Part shown: piece by piece, positions 42,983 to 54,951 of the stretch | Layout of the letters: each line of letters starts with the position of its first letter | Numbering within the stretch: the stretch's first letter is position 1 | Source: Leuctra nigra | Lineage: Eukaryota > Arthropoda > Insecta > Plecoptera > Leuctridae | DNA length: 64,000 nt | Assembly: GCA_934045905.1 (NCBI GenBank) | Contig: OW203768.1 | Coordinates: 21,466,770-21,530,769, forward strand | Direction: 5' to 3' | Made by a program: the position numbers and the translations under genes | The notes under the pieces: generated by a model | What the model was told of the DNA's origin: nothing | The model's input: the letters and a program-made list of their open reading frames with translations, nothing else | The model's database searches: none

Positions 42983-43504
42983 GCTTGTTTTTGCAGAGGG
43001 GTGGAATGTCGAAAACTAATTAATTAATTTATGAATTAAAAAAATAATAACATTTTACATTGCTGTTTGAAACTATTCTGTATATAAACAAAATATAATC
43101 TCAACATTCACCCATTCCCCATAACCTACTTGTTTTATGAATATTCCAGTGATGTCACGAGACTATAATTATAATAACGATATTTTTAAATAAATGTATT
43201 TATTATCTCGCATACAGTCAGGATTTCATTTATCACAAATCTGGGATGTCAACAGTTTGTTTTTAGTATGATTGCAATAATAATACATAAAAAGACATGA
43301 GACCACTTGCAGTCTGTAGAATTATAATTTTTGGACTTACCTATAAGATTCCTGTTTAAAACAGTAATATTCCGGCGAAAATCTTTTGTGACGTAAATTT
43401 CGGAGGGGAAAAAGTCACGTGAGTTGTAGAATCACATTTATCAATATATAATGAGGAAAACAACTTCTCACAACTTTCGGTGCAGTAGTTTGGTCAATAT
43501 CGTA

Positions 43505-43760
43505 CGTAGTAACGTCGCACTGCTCCTAAATTGTAGTCTAATGGCAACGGATAAATGAATAATAATATGATGATGATGATGATGATGAAGGGAATGAGGT
43601 GGTCGTGGCCTATTAGTAAAGAACCAATTTCCAACTTGCCTCTGACAGAGGGAATTGCTACGGGTAGACCCTAGTCAGGAAAGCCGGTGGCGGGAATCGA
43701 ACCCGGGACCTACTATGTGCTGGTTCAGCGTTAGTGCCTGAGCCAACTTGCTCTGTCAGT
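43505..43760 (-). mobile_element. tRNA-headed SINE, diverged full-length copy
   Basis: On the minus strand: an AGTTGGCTCAGG A-box-like head, a perfect B box GGTTCGATTCC, CTGACTAGGG, CTAATAGGCCACGACCACC and a (CAT)n tail (plus-strand (GAT)n at 43570-43595), then CAGTGCGACGTTACT. Same order of blocks as at 32655-32930. Confidence 0.8.
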
Positions 43761-43789
43761 TACATTTGACTACCATAGTCAAACTGAAC

Positions 43790-43910
43790 AGGTGTGGCTG
43801 AGTGGTAACGCTCTGAACTTGTATTCCGGAGGCCCGGGTTCGATTCCCGCGGGTCCTTCCTGACTGTTTTTTTTCCGTGGTATTCCCTCAGTCGACAGGC
43901 CCAAAAAAAA
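43790..43910 (+). mobile_element. tRNA-headed SINE, 3'-truncated copy
   Basis: It starts GTGTGGCTGAGTGGTAACGC with a good A box, followed by the B box GGTTCGATTCC and CCTCAGTCGACAGGCCC. It then stops at an A run. It lies next to a reverse-oriented copy, giving a head-to-head SINE pair. Confidence 0.8.
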
Positions 43911-44197
43911 GATCTACTATGAGAATTTTACGGATTGGAATTGATTGCTTTGAGAAAGTTTAGAACTTAGAATGACTCCCTAAGAGGACGATCACCCAAA
44001 CATTGTTGATATTACTTAGAATTTGTTTGTGTCTAAAATCACACATCTTTCAGCATCAATACTTGTCAAAATATCTGTAACTCGAAGGCCCTAGAAGGCC
44101 CGATATTCATTTTCTAGATTTTATCTTGCGCACTTTTGGAATCGAATATTTGATTGAAGTTAGCAAGCAGTTATATTGAATGAAACATTCTCTTACA

Positions 44198-45147
44198 CTA
44201 GGAAAACGCTCAGTGTAACGCGTTGATGAGTGAGCACCACTGATCTTCATGTACTTCCACTTCGTTGCGTGGATTGCGCATTGAATCCCTTTAGCATTAG
44301 TCCCAGTGAAGTCGAAAATACATTTGAAAAATGTTCCTAAAATGTTCCTTTTCAAGGTCATCAATTTATAACAGCCTTTTACACGATCTGAATCATTTCT
44401 AAAATCACTTTGAATCAACTAAATCATTACATTAGTCATTAGTTAACTAGTTAATAAACATGGTTTAGTTTCATTAGTTATAATTTGTTAGGAATCCACA
44501 AAGTTATCACGGCGGCGACTTAGAAAATGTCGACTTCACTCGCATAGCATTGATAAGCAATCCACGTGTTATATATCAGTGGCGAGCACGGGTACGTGCA
44601 AATTCTCGAACCGGAAATGCGTACACAACGCACATAAAACATATACATCCATATTGAATTGAAATATGAGCCACTCAATCAACATAAAAGTATATGTTAT
44701 TCAATGAAACTTGAAAATAGTATCCAAGCACCCTAGTACATATAGCAAATCAGATTAAATTCAATTGCCACTGGAAAACATTCATTTCGATATGACAGCT
44801 ATTAAAAATGTCAATAAGTTCATACGTTCTTAACTGATTGGGATGAAAATTTGTAAAATAAGAGACAATGTTGGTCTTAATGATCATGCAAAATATGAGT
44901 TTGATCAGATTTATCGAAGACCATTTTTATTTTTCAACCTATCAGGAGATGTTTATTGAAATTTAACCAATTAATGGATTTCAAAAAAAATAAGGGCCTG
45001 CAAACAGAGAAGGTTGGTTTTACATGTGTGCATAATTGCAGCTCGATCGAAGAAAAACTGTAACTTGTATAGCCTCAGGTAACAGAAAAAAAACAGAGGT
45101 CCGTGCCAAAAGAGCCAAAAGGAGACGCACGCTTCGCTCGCTCAAAA
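44198..45147 (+). repeat. CTAG-end dispersed repeat, interrupted copies
   Basis: CTAGGAAAACGCTCAGTGTA at 44198 begins one copy that fades after about 200 bases. A second copy starts at 44584 with GCGAGCACGGGTACGTGCAA and runs to GACGCACGCTTCGCTCGCTC near 45147. The second is very similar to 12348-13172 and 63336-64000. Confidence 0.7.
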
Positions 45148-45479
45148 ATTTACTCAGACCTTATTTAACCTCTGACGGAACCATACGGAACCATTTGGAT
45201 CAGGCGTCAGCTCTGGATTGATCTCCGAAGCTCTACAGCACTAGAGCTTTTAACATGAACATGAAGTTGAACATTTTAACATGAAGGTGTAATCGTGCAG
45301 AGATTTTTATGAGCTTTCTGAATGTATCCTCGGTTTGAAAATTTATTGACACAAAGTCTTGAAAAATGCAATTGAAATATCGATTTGTATGGAAGATAGA
45401 TACAAGTTTCAACATAAAACTTAGTTTATCTCAGTTTCATCCGAATGTGACTTATAGCGTTCTTCCCCTTACTCTTCAT

Positions 45480-45637
45480 TTGTTAAATATCTTGCGTATA
45501 GGAAGTCAGATATTTTTTCTCTTCTTTGACGCATTTCGTTTCGTCTCTTTCCAAGGTATGTAGAGCAACTGATACTTGCAAACTCATATCAGTTCCCATG
45601 CTCGCTCATCAACGCGTTACGCAGAGCGTTTTCCTAG
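45480..45637 (-). repeat. CTAG-end dispersed repeat, terminal fragment
   Basis: The CTCGCTCATCAACGCGTTACGC end, then AGAGCGTTTTCCTAG, is followed by T, as in all well-preserved copies. The rest of the element is decayed. Confidence 0.65.
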
Positions 45638-45699
45638 TATTGCTCACAGATGAAAGTTGAGGATTTCCTCCACGGCACGGCGATGTGTAAGCTGAGGAT

Positions 45700-46000
45700 G
45701 TTCTGACTCTGACTCTAACCCGGCATTGTGTTGTGAAATGTTTGCTTTAGCCGCGGGTCTGAGCTCGCTCCTTCATTAGCGCCCCCCCCCCCCCCCCCCC
45801 ACCGCCCGCCCGCGTGACAGAGCAGGGGGAATTAAAAGCATCAACAGTGAAGAGTGCAGCCGCCATGTTGTTTGACGACAGAGCGCGGAGAAAGCTCGGG
45901 ATGAAAACATCGAGCTTTCGGTCGTGTTTATTGACGAGTTGACACAATGGATCGTTTTGTGACAATGATTCGGGGCTGGAAAGATGGTGGAGGTCGTTAG
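45700..46000. other. GC-rich low-repeat block, candidate regulatory DNA
   Basis: It contains a 19-C run (45782-45800), CCGCCCGCCCGCG and GCCGCCATGTTG (a YY1-like word), with otherwise unique sequence. Inside a long homeobox intron such blocks are often conserved enhancers, but only comparison could show it. Around 46060-46150 a piece of the GTACACTCG MITE family (ACGGTATTTGAAGAAACGG) follows. Confidence 0.3.
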
Positions 46001-46406
46001 GGTTAAATTGGAAAACAATATGCAAAGCTATAGATTCCTAGGGTATGACACATTTCGTAAAATGAAAACGGTATTTGAAGAAACGGATTGGTCAGATTCC
46101 TTGACAAACTATCCTTGTTCCTTGTTATTGTTAATTAAATCAGAGTTCACCTACTGTATACAATTGATGTACAATTTTTCAGAAAGTTTCTGTAGTAATT
46201 ACATCTTATTCCTTGTTACTGTAACGTGACATGTTCAAAGTTTATGGAATTGGCGTTTAAAACCTGGTTAGGTAGCAGCACTTGTCCTGTGTAGGATAGA
46301 CAAGGTGTATAGAAGTAGTGTTTAGTGTTTGCGGGTTAGAGCAGCCTGCATTGACGATTTATGAACTTATTTCAGATTTATCAAAACAATATAATACAAG
46401 TCTTAC

Positions 46407-46677
46407 CAGAGTAAAATAAGTTCTCTGCTTTGAAATGTTCCCCACACACTAACATCATAGAATAATAAAGCTAACATGCATTTTGGAAACCCTCTTGCCA
46501 ATCTTCAAAGCAGATTGCAGATGATTGTTTCTCCCGCACAGCGTCCTTCGGGAATAAATGAAAGGAGAGTCCATCTGCAGCTGTTGATTCTTTGTTTGAA
46601 CATTGAGGAACACTACAGTATCGATTTGCTGCTTTTAGTTTGCTTTTAATTGGTAAATTCACCGGTTGAACATCCAT
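46407..46677 (-). pseudogene. THAP zinc-finger domain relic
   Basis: Read on the minus strand from the ATG at 46675-46677, the protein has NRYCSVPQCSN followed by LSFHLFPKD and VREK. This is the N-terminal half of a THAP domain (C-x2-4-C, then FHxFPKD). The expected continuation is in another frame (QSALKIGKRVSKMHV-like block at about 46478-46526). The C-x2-H part, CGEHF, is at 46432-46446 in yet another frame, followed by FKAENLFYS and a possible donor GTAAGA. So all parts of the C2CH finger are present but at least two frame breaks separate them. THAP domains bind DNA and occur in host factors and P-element-like transposases. This one looks dead, unless tiny introns restore it. Confidence 0.6.
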
Positions 46678-46809
46678 TGACAGATGTAAACAAATGAAAA
46701 ACAAATGATTTTCCACTACATTGGCTAGTTGGCGAAGCAGCCACCAGATGTCGACTCCTTTGATTTTAAACGCGAATAGAAAAGCATTAAAGAAATTATT
46801 GGTTTGCAC

Positions 46810-47633
46810 ATTGACACAGGTTATGCCATTGGATGAGAGATTGTAGATTGAATGGTCAATCTGTCCCTATTTTTCTGTATCGAGTAAAATTTGGGCACCA
46901 AATATTTCGTCTATAATTTGTTTTTCATACATTGCAAGGTCGCCAAGGTTAAATATACTCAAATTTTTCATAATTTGAATCATTCAAAACTGAAAAGTTT
47001 ATGACGATATTTCGGAAATATTAACGTCGCAGAATGTTCGATCTACTCTACAAGACGAGCATCATATCCAGATCATTAAGCAACGGAGTTAATTGACGAC
47101 GCCGCTGTATAATGTCCGTCTGTTTGCACTGTGACCTCTGCGCTGACCTCTCAGTGACCTGTGTCAGGAGTCTAATGTGTTTGTAATGGATAGTAGCGCC
47201 GGATCGAGTAATCGGGTTAGCTGATTGCTCTCCGAGACGCTAGGAGGGAATGTCACGTGATCGCCAGGCTTTGTCTTGGCGGCAACAATGTCTGCTGACT
47301 TAATAAGTTGTTTCAAAATAATTGTGTCAGTTGCAAGACACAAATTTACTGAAAATAGAGCATTTTCAAAAAATGTCAGACTCTCTTCATGACAAAAAGC
47401 CACAACTGTATGAACATGACATCAAAACACAGTCGTTTTCCTGTGAAAATCGTATTAAGAAGACCATCATATTTCCCCTTTCCTAAGAAATCGTCGAAAT
47501 TCTGCATGTATATAGAAAATTGCATTCTGCACCATAATATGCCAAGAAAAAGTATAGGCAAGCAGAACTAATTTCCGAGATATATCACTTCAAAGTTACA
47601 GTTTTTCTTTCAATTTAACATTGCAACCATACA
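46810..47633. other. Low-repeat intron sequence around a half-site cluster
   Basis: The part 47030-47290 is less AT-rich than its flanks and appears unique. It contains the triple TGACCT described separately, GTTAATTGACGACGCC and GTCACGTGATCG. No open frame with coding character is present. Confidence 0.35.
47132..47160 (-). promoter_or_regulatory. Three directly repeated nuclear-receptor-type half-sites
   Basis: TGACCT occurs at 47132-47137, 47144-47149 and 47155-47160, i.e. AGGTCA on the minus strand three times with gaps of 5 and 6 bases. AGGTCA direct repeats are the consensus for nuclear receptor dimers. Occupancy is unknown. Confidence 0.4.
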
Positions 47634-47793
47634 GGAGCCCAAGTCTTGAAAAAAACGTTTTGAAACCGTATGGCGTTTTCATTGATCAAAACGTAAAAAA
47701 GTTGACGACTAGACCTTAGCCTTCAACTTTTTTCGTTTTGATCAATGAAAACGCCAGACGGTTTCAAAACGCTTTTTTCAAGACTTGGGCTCC
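47634..47793. mobile_element. 160-bp MITE with GGAGCCCAAGTCTTGAAAAA termini
   Basis: Nearly perfect arms of about 68 bp run GGAGCCCAAGTCTTGAAAAA…TCATTGATCAAAACG and complement, with a loop of about 25 bases. There is no coding sequence. Confidence 0.85.
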
Positions 47794-49239
47794 AGGAAAA
47801 GGCATGCTGATATTTTCAAAAGTGTATTAAGCTGCTTTCCCACCCTAAGATTTCTTTAAAAAACTACTATATCGTGTATCAAGTACAATATTTAATTCTA
47901 ACAGTTTTAAAATATACACATTCCTGGATAATTTACTGAGATATGAGGGTTTTACTGCTTTATTTCGACGATTTCCCTAATATAATAAAAAGTGCAGTTT
48001 TACGGATAAAATTGTGTTGCCATGGTGAAACGGTCTTCTAGAAATTCGTATGTTTTGCAAATTAGTAAAGGTTACAAAAGACGCACAAATCGAGCGTGAG
48101 TTTCCCTCTTAGAGGCCCTTTGAAGAGCAGTCTAAAATGTAAAACTAATTAATTCTTAGATGTACTTTGAGTTAGTTAAAATGTGAAATAATAGCTATAT
48201 AATAATAGCTTGGTAGCAATTTATTCCAAAGGTTTTCGAGACAAGTGAAGTTTAGTCATTGTGATTTGAATTTGGCGCGTCCAATTCAGTAACATAGCTC
48301 CTCCTACAATGACGCAGTTGTGCGTATGAAACAAGCTAGCGGGACGCTTCCCTGTCTAAAATACGGATTAAGGCGCATTTTGAACTCAGTTGTACCAGCC
48401 CCATCGCTTAAAATAAAGTTATCTTATTGTCAAACAACTAGTTATAAGTTGCCAAATGTCCTCTATTTACTCACTGCTCCTCTCATCAGTAAAATAAAGC
48501 TAATTTCCCTCATCATTATTCATACACGTAGTCGACCGACAGAAGTATAACTTATGAAAGTCGCCCCCTGACAACCGTGTCAGAGTTAACTGCTCGACAA
48601 ACACTGCATAAGCCTCCTGGATCCTTATTGACACTCCAGTTGAATGGCGCGGCGATGATCCAATTGCAGTGATGCGATCAATCAAGCGCACGGCACGGCA
48701 GCGATGTCAAGCCGGGACGTGGTATTGATTGAAAAACATGCCCACTTACGTACCGCGTTGATAGTAGCTCAGTTGCATGTTTTGTGCATATACTGGGGAC
48801 ACAGGAATGTTTACACAAAATGCTATCATTTTTTGGCTTAACGTCTGGTGATATTATTCATATTTCGTGTCGTGTTCCTTTTCTATTTGTTATCAATTCC
48901 ACAATCTATATTTCGGATCAAAAGAAAAAGTTTGTTTTTCAGATATCCCATCGCTGACACCATTTGTGAACTTCAAACAAAGTAACATCTGGATATTAGC
49001 TACTTAAAAACAATACTTTGTTTGTAACAATATGTCTCATTTAAAACAATTTGGCTAAAATATCTCAACAATCCAATAAAAATCTTGATAATGAACTTCA
49101 GACCAAAGTTGAACGAAAAATGAACTTTTGCTAATATCATCATATAAGCTTTAGCACCATTCTCAACGTAACGTAAAATTTAATTGAAAATGTCATCTGC
49201 CGTCCATCCTCAGGTATTATCATGGTTTTTCAGATGAAT
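47794..49239. other. Intron sequence, GC-richer near 48550-48720
   Basis: No gene is recognised. The 48550-48720 block (GGCGCGGCGATGATCCAATTG and nearby) stands out in composition and lacks known repeats; it is a candidate regulatory block. Confidence 0.3.
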
Positions 49240-49395
49240 TTAGTTTGCAAATGCTGGGAAGGTCCCCTATCCGTACGAATACAGTCAACGACCTCCTCCT
49301 TCCCACCCAATTCTTCATCTTTATATCCCTATCATCATAACCATTCAACCGTCACTATTAGCATATTTGCAAAAACAGTTCAATTGTATCAGTTA
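49240..49395 (+). repeat. SINE tail fragment
   Basis: GCAAATGCTGGGAAGGTCCC, CCTCCTTCCCACCC, TCATCATAACCATTCAACCG and CAGTTCAA follow the SINE tail order without the tRNA head. Confidence 0.6.
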
Positions 49396-51510
49396 AGTAC
49401 TATTATTTACCGTCTAAAAGAGACCAATAAAACGCTCTCATGCTCCCGCCTAATAATCATCTAACAACATCTCATAGAAAACCACGTCATAAACTAAAAA
49501 CTGCGTGATTGTTGTTTGACGACGTCCCCTCGCCGTCGGGACGCCCTGCTGGGTGGATGATCGGGTAAAAGAGCATCGCATCTGCCGACGCGTGGCTGTG
49601 TGATTTATACTTGCCGTGCGTGAGTGAGTGAATAGACACCGGCAGGGGTGCCAACAGTCACACAGCAATAATAGTTACTACTCCACATGTATTCGCTTTG
49701 CAACGCGTGTAAGGGATTTGTATTTCGCTGAAGCTAGATTATCTGATTTCAAGATTATGAGTGCGGGAAAGTTGCTCTATGCAAATCAAATTGTTTGATA
49801 GATTTTAAACTAACTTTACGTTTTGTCGAATCTCTGTTTCGCCCCAGAATTCTATTCGGTGCTCTCTTTTAGCGACGTTTACTATAATGAAAATTACAGA
49901 AGGCAGCAGATTTTAGACGAACTTTTCTTTTGACAATTTGAAATTTAACAGTCCACAGAATTAACTTTAAAACTGTCGAAAAGTTGAAAATATTGCTGAA
50001 AACTTGTTGAAGAAAAAAATATGAAATTGATTACATGATTTTGGATTAGTAGAAACTCCAATAAATATTTGGTCCTTGATTGGAACTAAATTACTATTGT
50101 TTTAGCGTATAGGTAACTTTCTATAATTTGTATTAATTATTGCTTCAAATTAGGGCTAATCGTTAAATGTGACGCCAAATGAAAAAGCCGTGCCGTTCGG
50201 AACTCATTTATCCGCAACATTTGTGTTTCCTGATGACTAAAACCTACAAGAAAGTCAATGAAAACAGTAAAAATCAACAAACTCCCAACCGGCTTAAAAA
50301 CGTTTGAAAATCTCTGTGTAAATCCACTAATAAATTAGCCTTTACATCGGCGGGTAGTAAATGCCAACTGAATTAAAAAGAACGTAATAAGCACTGGTGC
50401 AGTTTTCATGTGAAAGCCAATCAGTGCAGTGCAAATGTGCAACGGAGAATTGCATTGCGTATTCACCCTTTATTACATCACGGAGAGAAAATGAAAGAAT
50501 TACATCCAGCAACAATCCAAGCTCTAACTTCCGGTTAATTGCACATTGTTATTGTTATTTGTGTTATGTAGGAAAATATCGTTATTTTCACTGGGTTGAA
50601 AGCGAAGAGCTGTAATAAAAAGAATAATGGTTTATTTCGAAGGGATGGTTACACAATTTTATGGCCTATTTCTTTCGCATTATACCTTATGTCAGAAAAA
50701 CATGAAATTTTCGTTATTATCGTTTTATTTGAAGATTGTATAGGATAGTCACGTCATTTAACAGGGTTATTGGTACAGCTTTTAGCAGTGTGCAAATATT
50801 GTACTAATAAATAGACGATTATATTGCTTGCCAAATGTCTGCTGTGACCAACTGTGGAAATGTTTGCTCCTGACCATAATTAAACAAGCGTGGCAAATCT
50901 GCTTTCTCGACACTTTCCTCTCTTGTACCTCTTCATGTGTCTGGTGCATGGGGCTTAAGAATTCCTCTGATGAAACTAAAATTTGGGGCGACTATAAATA
51001 CATAAAATATTAGACGATGCTTGTTTCAATTTTATATTTTTTAACTTTACCTATGTCAAGAATAAATCGATTCAGAAATTATATGCAACTAGAGGTGGCA
51101 ATTTTTAAAAATATCACAAATGAAATTGGACAATTTTAATCATCAGCAGTTTGATTCAAAACATAATTTTCTTAGCTAACAATTTCTTGGATATAGATGG
51201 AGAGATTTTGCGGGAAAACCGGAGGTGGAAGAAGAGAAAGTAGAGAAAGAAAGATGAAGAAGTGGACGTGATTGACTAGCCAGTGTGGACAAATATGCCC
51301 TAGTACCTATATTGAAGTGTTAAACAACTCCTTACACACTACATAGTATTTAAATGTGTAAACAGGATTATATAAAATAAATACATTGAAATCGTCCAAC
51401 AATTGCACGGCAACGGGCTAAACGGATTCTAACTTCCCGTTGCATGAATACACGCTATGAATAGAGCACATCCACGCATGACAAACTGGTGTCAAACAAT
51501 CACATCGCTA
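49396..51510. other. Intron sequence, nothing recognised
   Basis: AT-rich apart from 49500-49660, which contains GACGACGTCCCCTCGCCGTCG and a homeotic-type TGATTTATAC word. No exon or repeat terminus could be supported. Confidence 0.3.
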
Positions 51511-51850
51511 CCCCCCCCCCCCCCCCCCCCCCGGCGCGTCGCTGAAAGAAACTATTAACACTAAGAGTGTTATTCTAATTGCCGACCGGCATAGATGATA
51601 ATAGTTAACCTGATTGAATGTTGATTCAGACCAGAAGGCTTTGCCGGGGACAATTGATTGCGCCGCCCCGACTGTAAGCCAATAACCACCCTCCACCCTC
51701 CACCCTCCACCCTCTGACCGAGAGCAGATGGGGCAATTACCAAGTGTCGCCCGCGGGGTAGAAGGGCAGGGGGTAATTGCATCAATGAGACTGGGTATTC
51801 ATTGACAGTGGCGCGGCGAGTGGCGAATTGCGATACCCACCCTTAGCTTA
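51511..51850. other. 22-C run and adjoining GC-rich block
   Basis: The 22 C at 51511-51532 is followed by a low-repeat block. It holds CAATTGATTGCGCC, three tandem CCACCCTC units (51686-51712) and GTAATTGCATCAATGAG, all with homeodomain or POU-like cores. It could be an enhancer of the surrounding homeobox gene; inference only. Confidence 0.35.
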
Positions 51851-52429
51851 ACAAGGGATGGAGTGTAGCTTGTTGATTGGCGATTGATGGAACTGAAAAG
51901 GCGATTTATTTTTCATTCGGGAAATGAAAATAAAATTATGGTGTTTTTGTCAAGCACAAATACAAATAATTATTACAAATAAAATAAAAATTGCCAATAC
52001 AAATCCATTTTCATAGAATTATTTTTTAATTATGTAATAATTGTTGTTTAGGTCCGGTTTTTAATGCTGTGTTAAACCCAGTGGTTAATTTTAAACGGTC
52101 ATTCAAAGAGTGGCATTATTGTAGCCATGGAAAAACCTAGTCCTAATCAACTGTTTAAATCTGACCCTAAATTTATTATACCTAGTGATGATAGGTAATA
52201 ATGCAAATAATTTCTTCCATACAAAAATATGATAACAAAACCATTCGCGGCAATTCGCTCCAAATTACAGAGAAAACACGATTTTTTGCTCGATTCAGTC
52301 CAGTTTTCTTCATGTCTTTGCTCCATCCTTACCTTTTCATCATCTTCCTATCATTATCATAATCATTAATCCGTTGTCATTAGCCAAGTTGCATCACAGT
52401 TCAAAATAAAACTGAATATATGTCTGTGC
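51851..52429. other. AT-rich intron with SINE fragment at its end
   Basis: A SINE tail piece (TTCATCATCTTCC, CATTAATCCGTTGTCATTAGCC, CACAGTTCAA) occupies about 52310-52405. The rest is unassigned. Confidence 0.4.
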
Positions 52430-52690
52430 TGAAAGCATGCGAGATGTGAACTGCGCACTGTGCAAGTGCGAGGGGTGCACAATGGTCGTGATTAGGCTGC
52501 CTATTACACGCATCACTTGCTATTCATGACACACGAGGGTTAACCACCCCTCGACCGAGCCCCTCCCTCTGCACATTACACGGCTACTCGAGCGAGCGGA
52601 CACGACACTTGCATTGGAGCAATATGTTGACATCGCAGTGGTTAGCACGCGGCGAAGACGCTTCCGACACTCAAGCCTGAATACACGAAT
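52430..52690. other. GC-richer unique block
   Basis: This contains ACTGCGCACTGTGCAAGTGCG, CCCCTCGACCGAGCCCCTCCC and CTCGAGCGAGCGGACACG with no repeat match in the window. It has no long open frame. Candidate regulatory DNA. Confidence 0.3.
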
Positions 52691-53359
52691 ACAATTTTTT
52701 TTAATATAAATAAAAAATTTATTTAGCTAATTCTAAAATTGTATTCAGTTCATCATTTCTTCAATTAGGTAACATTTTTTCAATTAGGTACTAAATTGAC
52801 AAGAAGCTAAATTTTTATAAACAATACCAGTGTTAGTGTTATTCACTCAAAATTATTATGCAAACATTTTGGATTGAAGTTTTGCAAATGATTTTTAGGA
52901 AAAAAACAATTTTACGTTGGAACTATTGAATTTATTATAAACATTTTATATTTTTGACACTGCCATTCTTCAAGGTATTTTATTCAATTATTTACTTAAA
53001 TTGACCTGTTGCTATATTTAAATTTGTGTTTAAATTATATCTGGATCTTAATTTATCTATTTATCAATCAACTAGTGTATTAGTGTAACTTAGACTTCAC
53101 TTGAGGCACGTGAAACAAAATATCTTGAAATATTTGTATTGGTTAAAAAATTGGTGTATTGGTTTTTATTGGTTGACTTTACTGGTTGTATTGGTATGAA
53201 GATACGAAAATATAAAATTGAAGATGAACAAATTAATACTTAAATGCTTTGAACTATTTTATGCAAGTGAACTTGTCAAATAATATCAAAATATGAAAGT
53301 TACGGTTAAGAAAACTGGTAAAACACCAAAATGTCAAATAATGTGGAAATAAAAAGTTT
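52691..53359. other. AT-rich intron sequence, nothing recognised
   Basis: Very AT-rich with short internal duplications of TTGTATTGGTT-like words near 53140-53190. No gene. Confidence 0.35.
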
Positions 53360-54103
53360 CGCTGCGGACAGGGTTCGAACCTGTGCGGGTAGAACCCATT
53401 AGATTTCAAGTCTGATACCCCTTCTACACGCTCACTTTAATATAGTATGTTAAACATACATTTAAATGACGTCTCACTTTAGCACGTCTACACACTCACT
53501 TTATCTATTGACGCACTATCTGGTGACGATTCTGTAATTATTACCTTAATATGTCGATTCAGTGCAGTGTTATTCTAATGACAGTGAGGAGATTTCACAT
53601 GAATGGTCCAGTGAAGTTATTTCCAAAATATGTTCCAGCTGTCAGTTCAAGTTGAAAACAAAATCACTCTTGGATGACATAGCCTCACTTTTAACACTCA
53701 TAAGCACTTATTTATTATTTTAAAATTGTTTTGAGCCTTTGTGTTAGGTTAAAAAGTATTATAATAGCACGCAACACACTTACAAATTCAATTAAACATT
53801 TTAACTTGAATATGTATACAATTTTACTAAACTGAAGAAGAACAAAAGAATGTAGAAATAGTAATCCTCAAATTGGCGGTGCTGGATTTATCGAATCGTT
53901 TTTAAAAATAATCTCGCGAGATCTCGCGTCTTGCGTTAAACATAGGTTAAATGGAGGTCCGTCGCGAACTTGAAGTGCGGTGTCATTTAAGGGAAGCTTG
54001 ATCATCTACACGGTGTATACTTCAAGTGAGAGGCTACTTAAGTCCTATGTTAAAGTGAGCGTGTAGAAGGGGTATGACTCCTTAACCACTCGGACACCGC
54101 AGC
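53360..54103 (-). pseudogene. tRNA-Ser(UGA) gene split by a MITE
   Basis: The 3' part (53360-53415) and 5' part (54078-54103) are identical to the intact tRNA-Ser at 57721-57802. They are separated by a 659-bp insertion in the anticodon stem. The flanks (ATGTGGAAATAAAAA before, GAGTAAATAGCGCGATTATA after) also match the intact locus, so both derive from one duplicated segment. As interrupted it cannot give a normal tRNA. Confidence 0.92.
53416..54074. mobile_element. 659-bp MITE inside tRNA-Ser
   Basis: The terminal inverted repeats are TACCCCTTCTACACGCTCAC at both ends, continuing to about 30 bp (…TTTAAYATAG). The insertion is flanked by TGA on both sides (53413-53415, 54075-54077), consistent with a 3-bp target duplication. 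The intact locus has TAA at that point, so the target may have differed by one base. Subterminal variants of ACACRCTCACTTTA occur near the left end. A 3-bp duplication would suit PIF/Harbinger-like or CACTA-like helpers, but the family is not established. Confidence 0.88.
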
Positions 54104-54664
54104 TCTGAGTAAATAGCGCGATTATAATGCTCATGAATCAGTCAGCAATATCCATGAGCACACTCAACAGAACATGATCGAGATGCTGACGGGACTAAAC
54201 GCAATGGAACACGTGACGTTGTCAATGTTGAATCACAGTCATGTGGTCAGAGATTAATAATGGAATCATGTTACGTGTATTGATTTCACAATAGGCAGGA
54301 AGGACAAAATAATTAGATGACATCGTAAAGAATTGTATAACTGACATTATTAGATCAACATTTGCTCTATTTAGGTGTCTGCGAAAACGAAAACTGTTAT
54401 TTCTATGGATCGCTTTGTCTTGATTCACCAGTTGATGTAAAATTACATTTACATATTGGATAACTTCAAGTGTAAATGAAAATGTACCCTACATGTAGAT
54501 GTAATTTTACCAATTCGTCGTACTGAATATTACATCAACGGGTGAGGAGAACCAGGCGATCCATTAAAGTTTATGTAAAATAGTTTTTTTGACAGTGAGT
54601 TACTTTTTTTTACTACGTTGTAAATTTCTGAAACTATAGGACAATGTGACGGAAAAATAATCAT
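54104..54664. other. Duplicated tRNA-Ser flank and AT-rich sequence
   Basis: The first 90 bases or so match the flank of the intact tRNA-Ser copy (to CTAAACGCAA). A loose foldback lies at about 54428-54540 (TTGATGTAAAATTACAT with ATGTAATTTTAC and TTACATCAAC). Confidence 0.5.
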
Positions 54665-54850
54665 GATGATGATTAGGAGATGATGACGAAGAAGCGTTAG
54701 GATGGATGATGAGAAGGTGGCGGTCGTGGCCTAATGGGCACCAATCCCAACATTTTGTCTCTCTAGACTGAGGGTAACCACTTCAAAAGCTCAGTCAGGA
54801 AGGTCAACTTCTGGAAATCAATCCCGGATCTGGAGTACAAGTCCAAACTT
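54665..54850 (-). repeat. Diverged SINE copy
   Basis: GATGATGATTAGGAGATGATG, GGTGGCGGTCGTGGCCTAATG, CTAGACTGAGGGTAACC and ATCAATCCCGGATCTGGAGTAC follow the reverse SINE order. The tRNA head is decayed. Confidence 0.65.
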
Positions 54851-54951
54851 TATAAACTTTCTATCACAAATTTGGATTTGACGGTTCACCATATTTTTCT
54901 GCTCTCCTGAATTACGTATCTTCAAAATCTAAAATAATTTGTAGTCATTTA

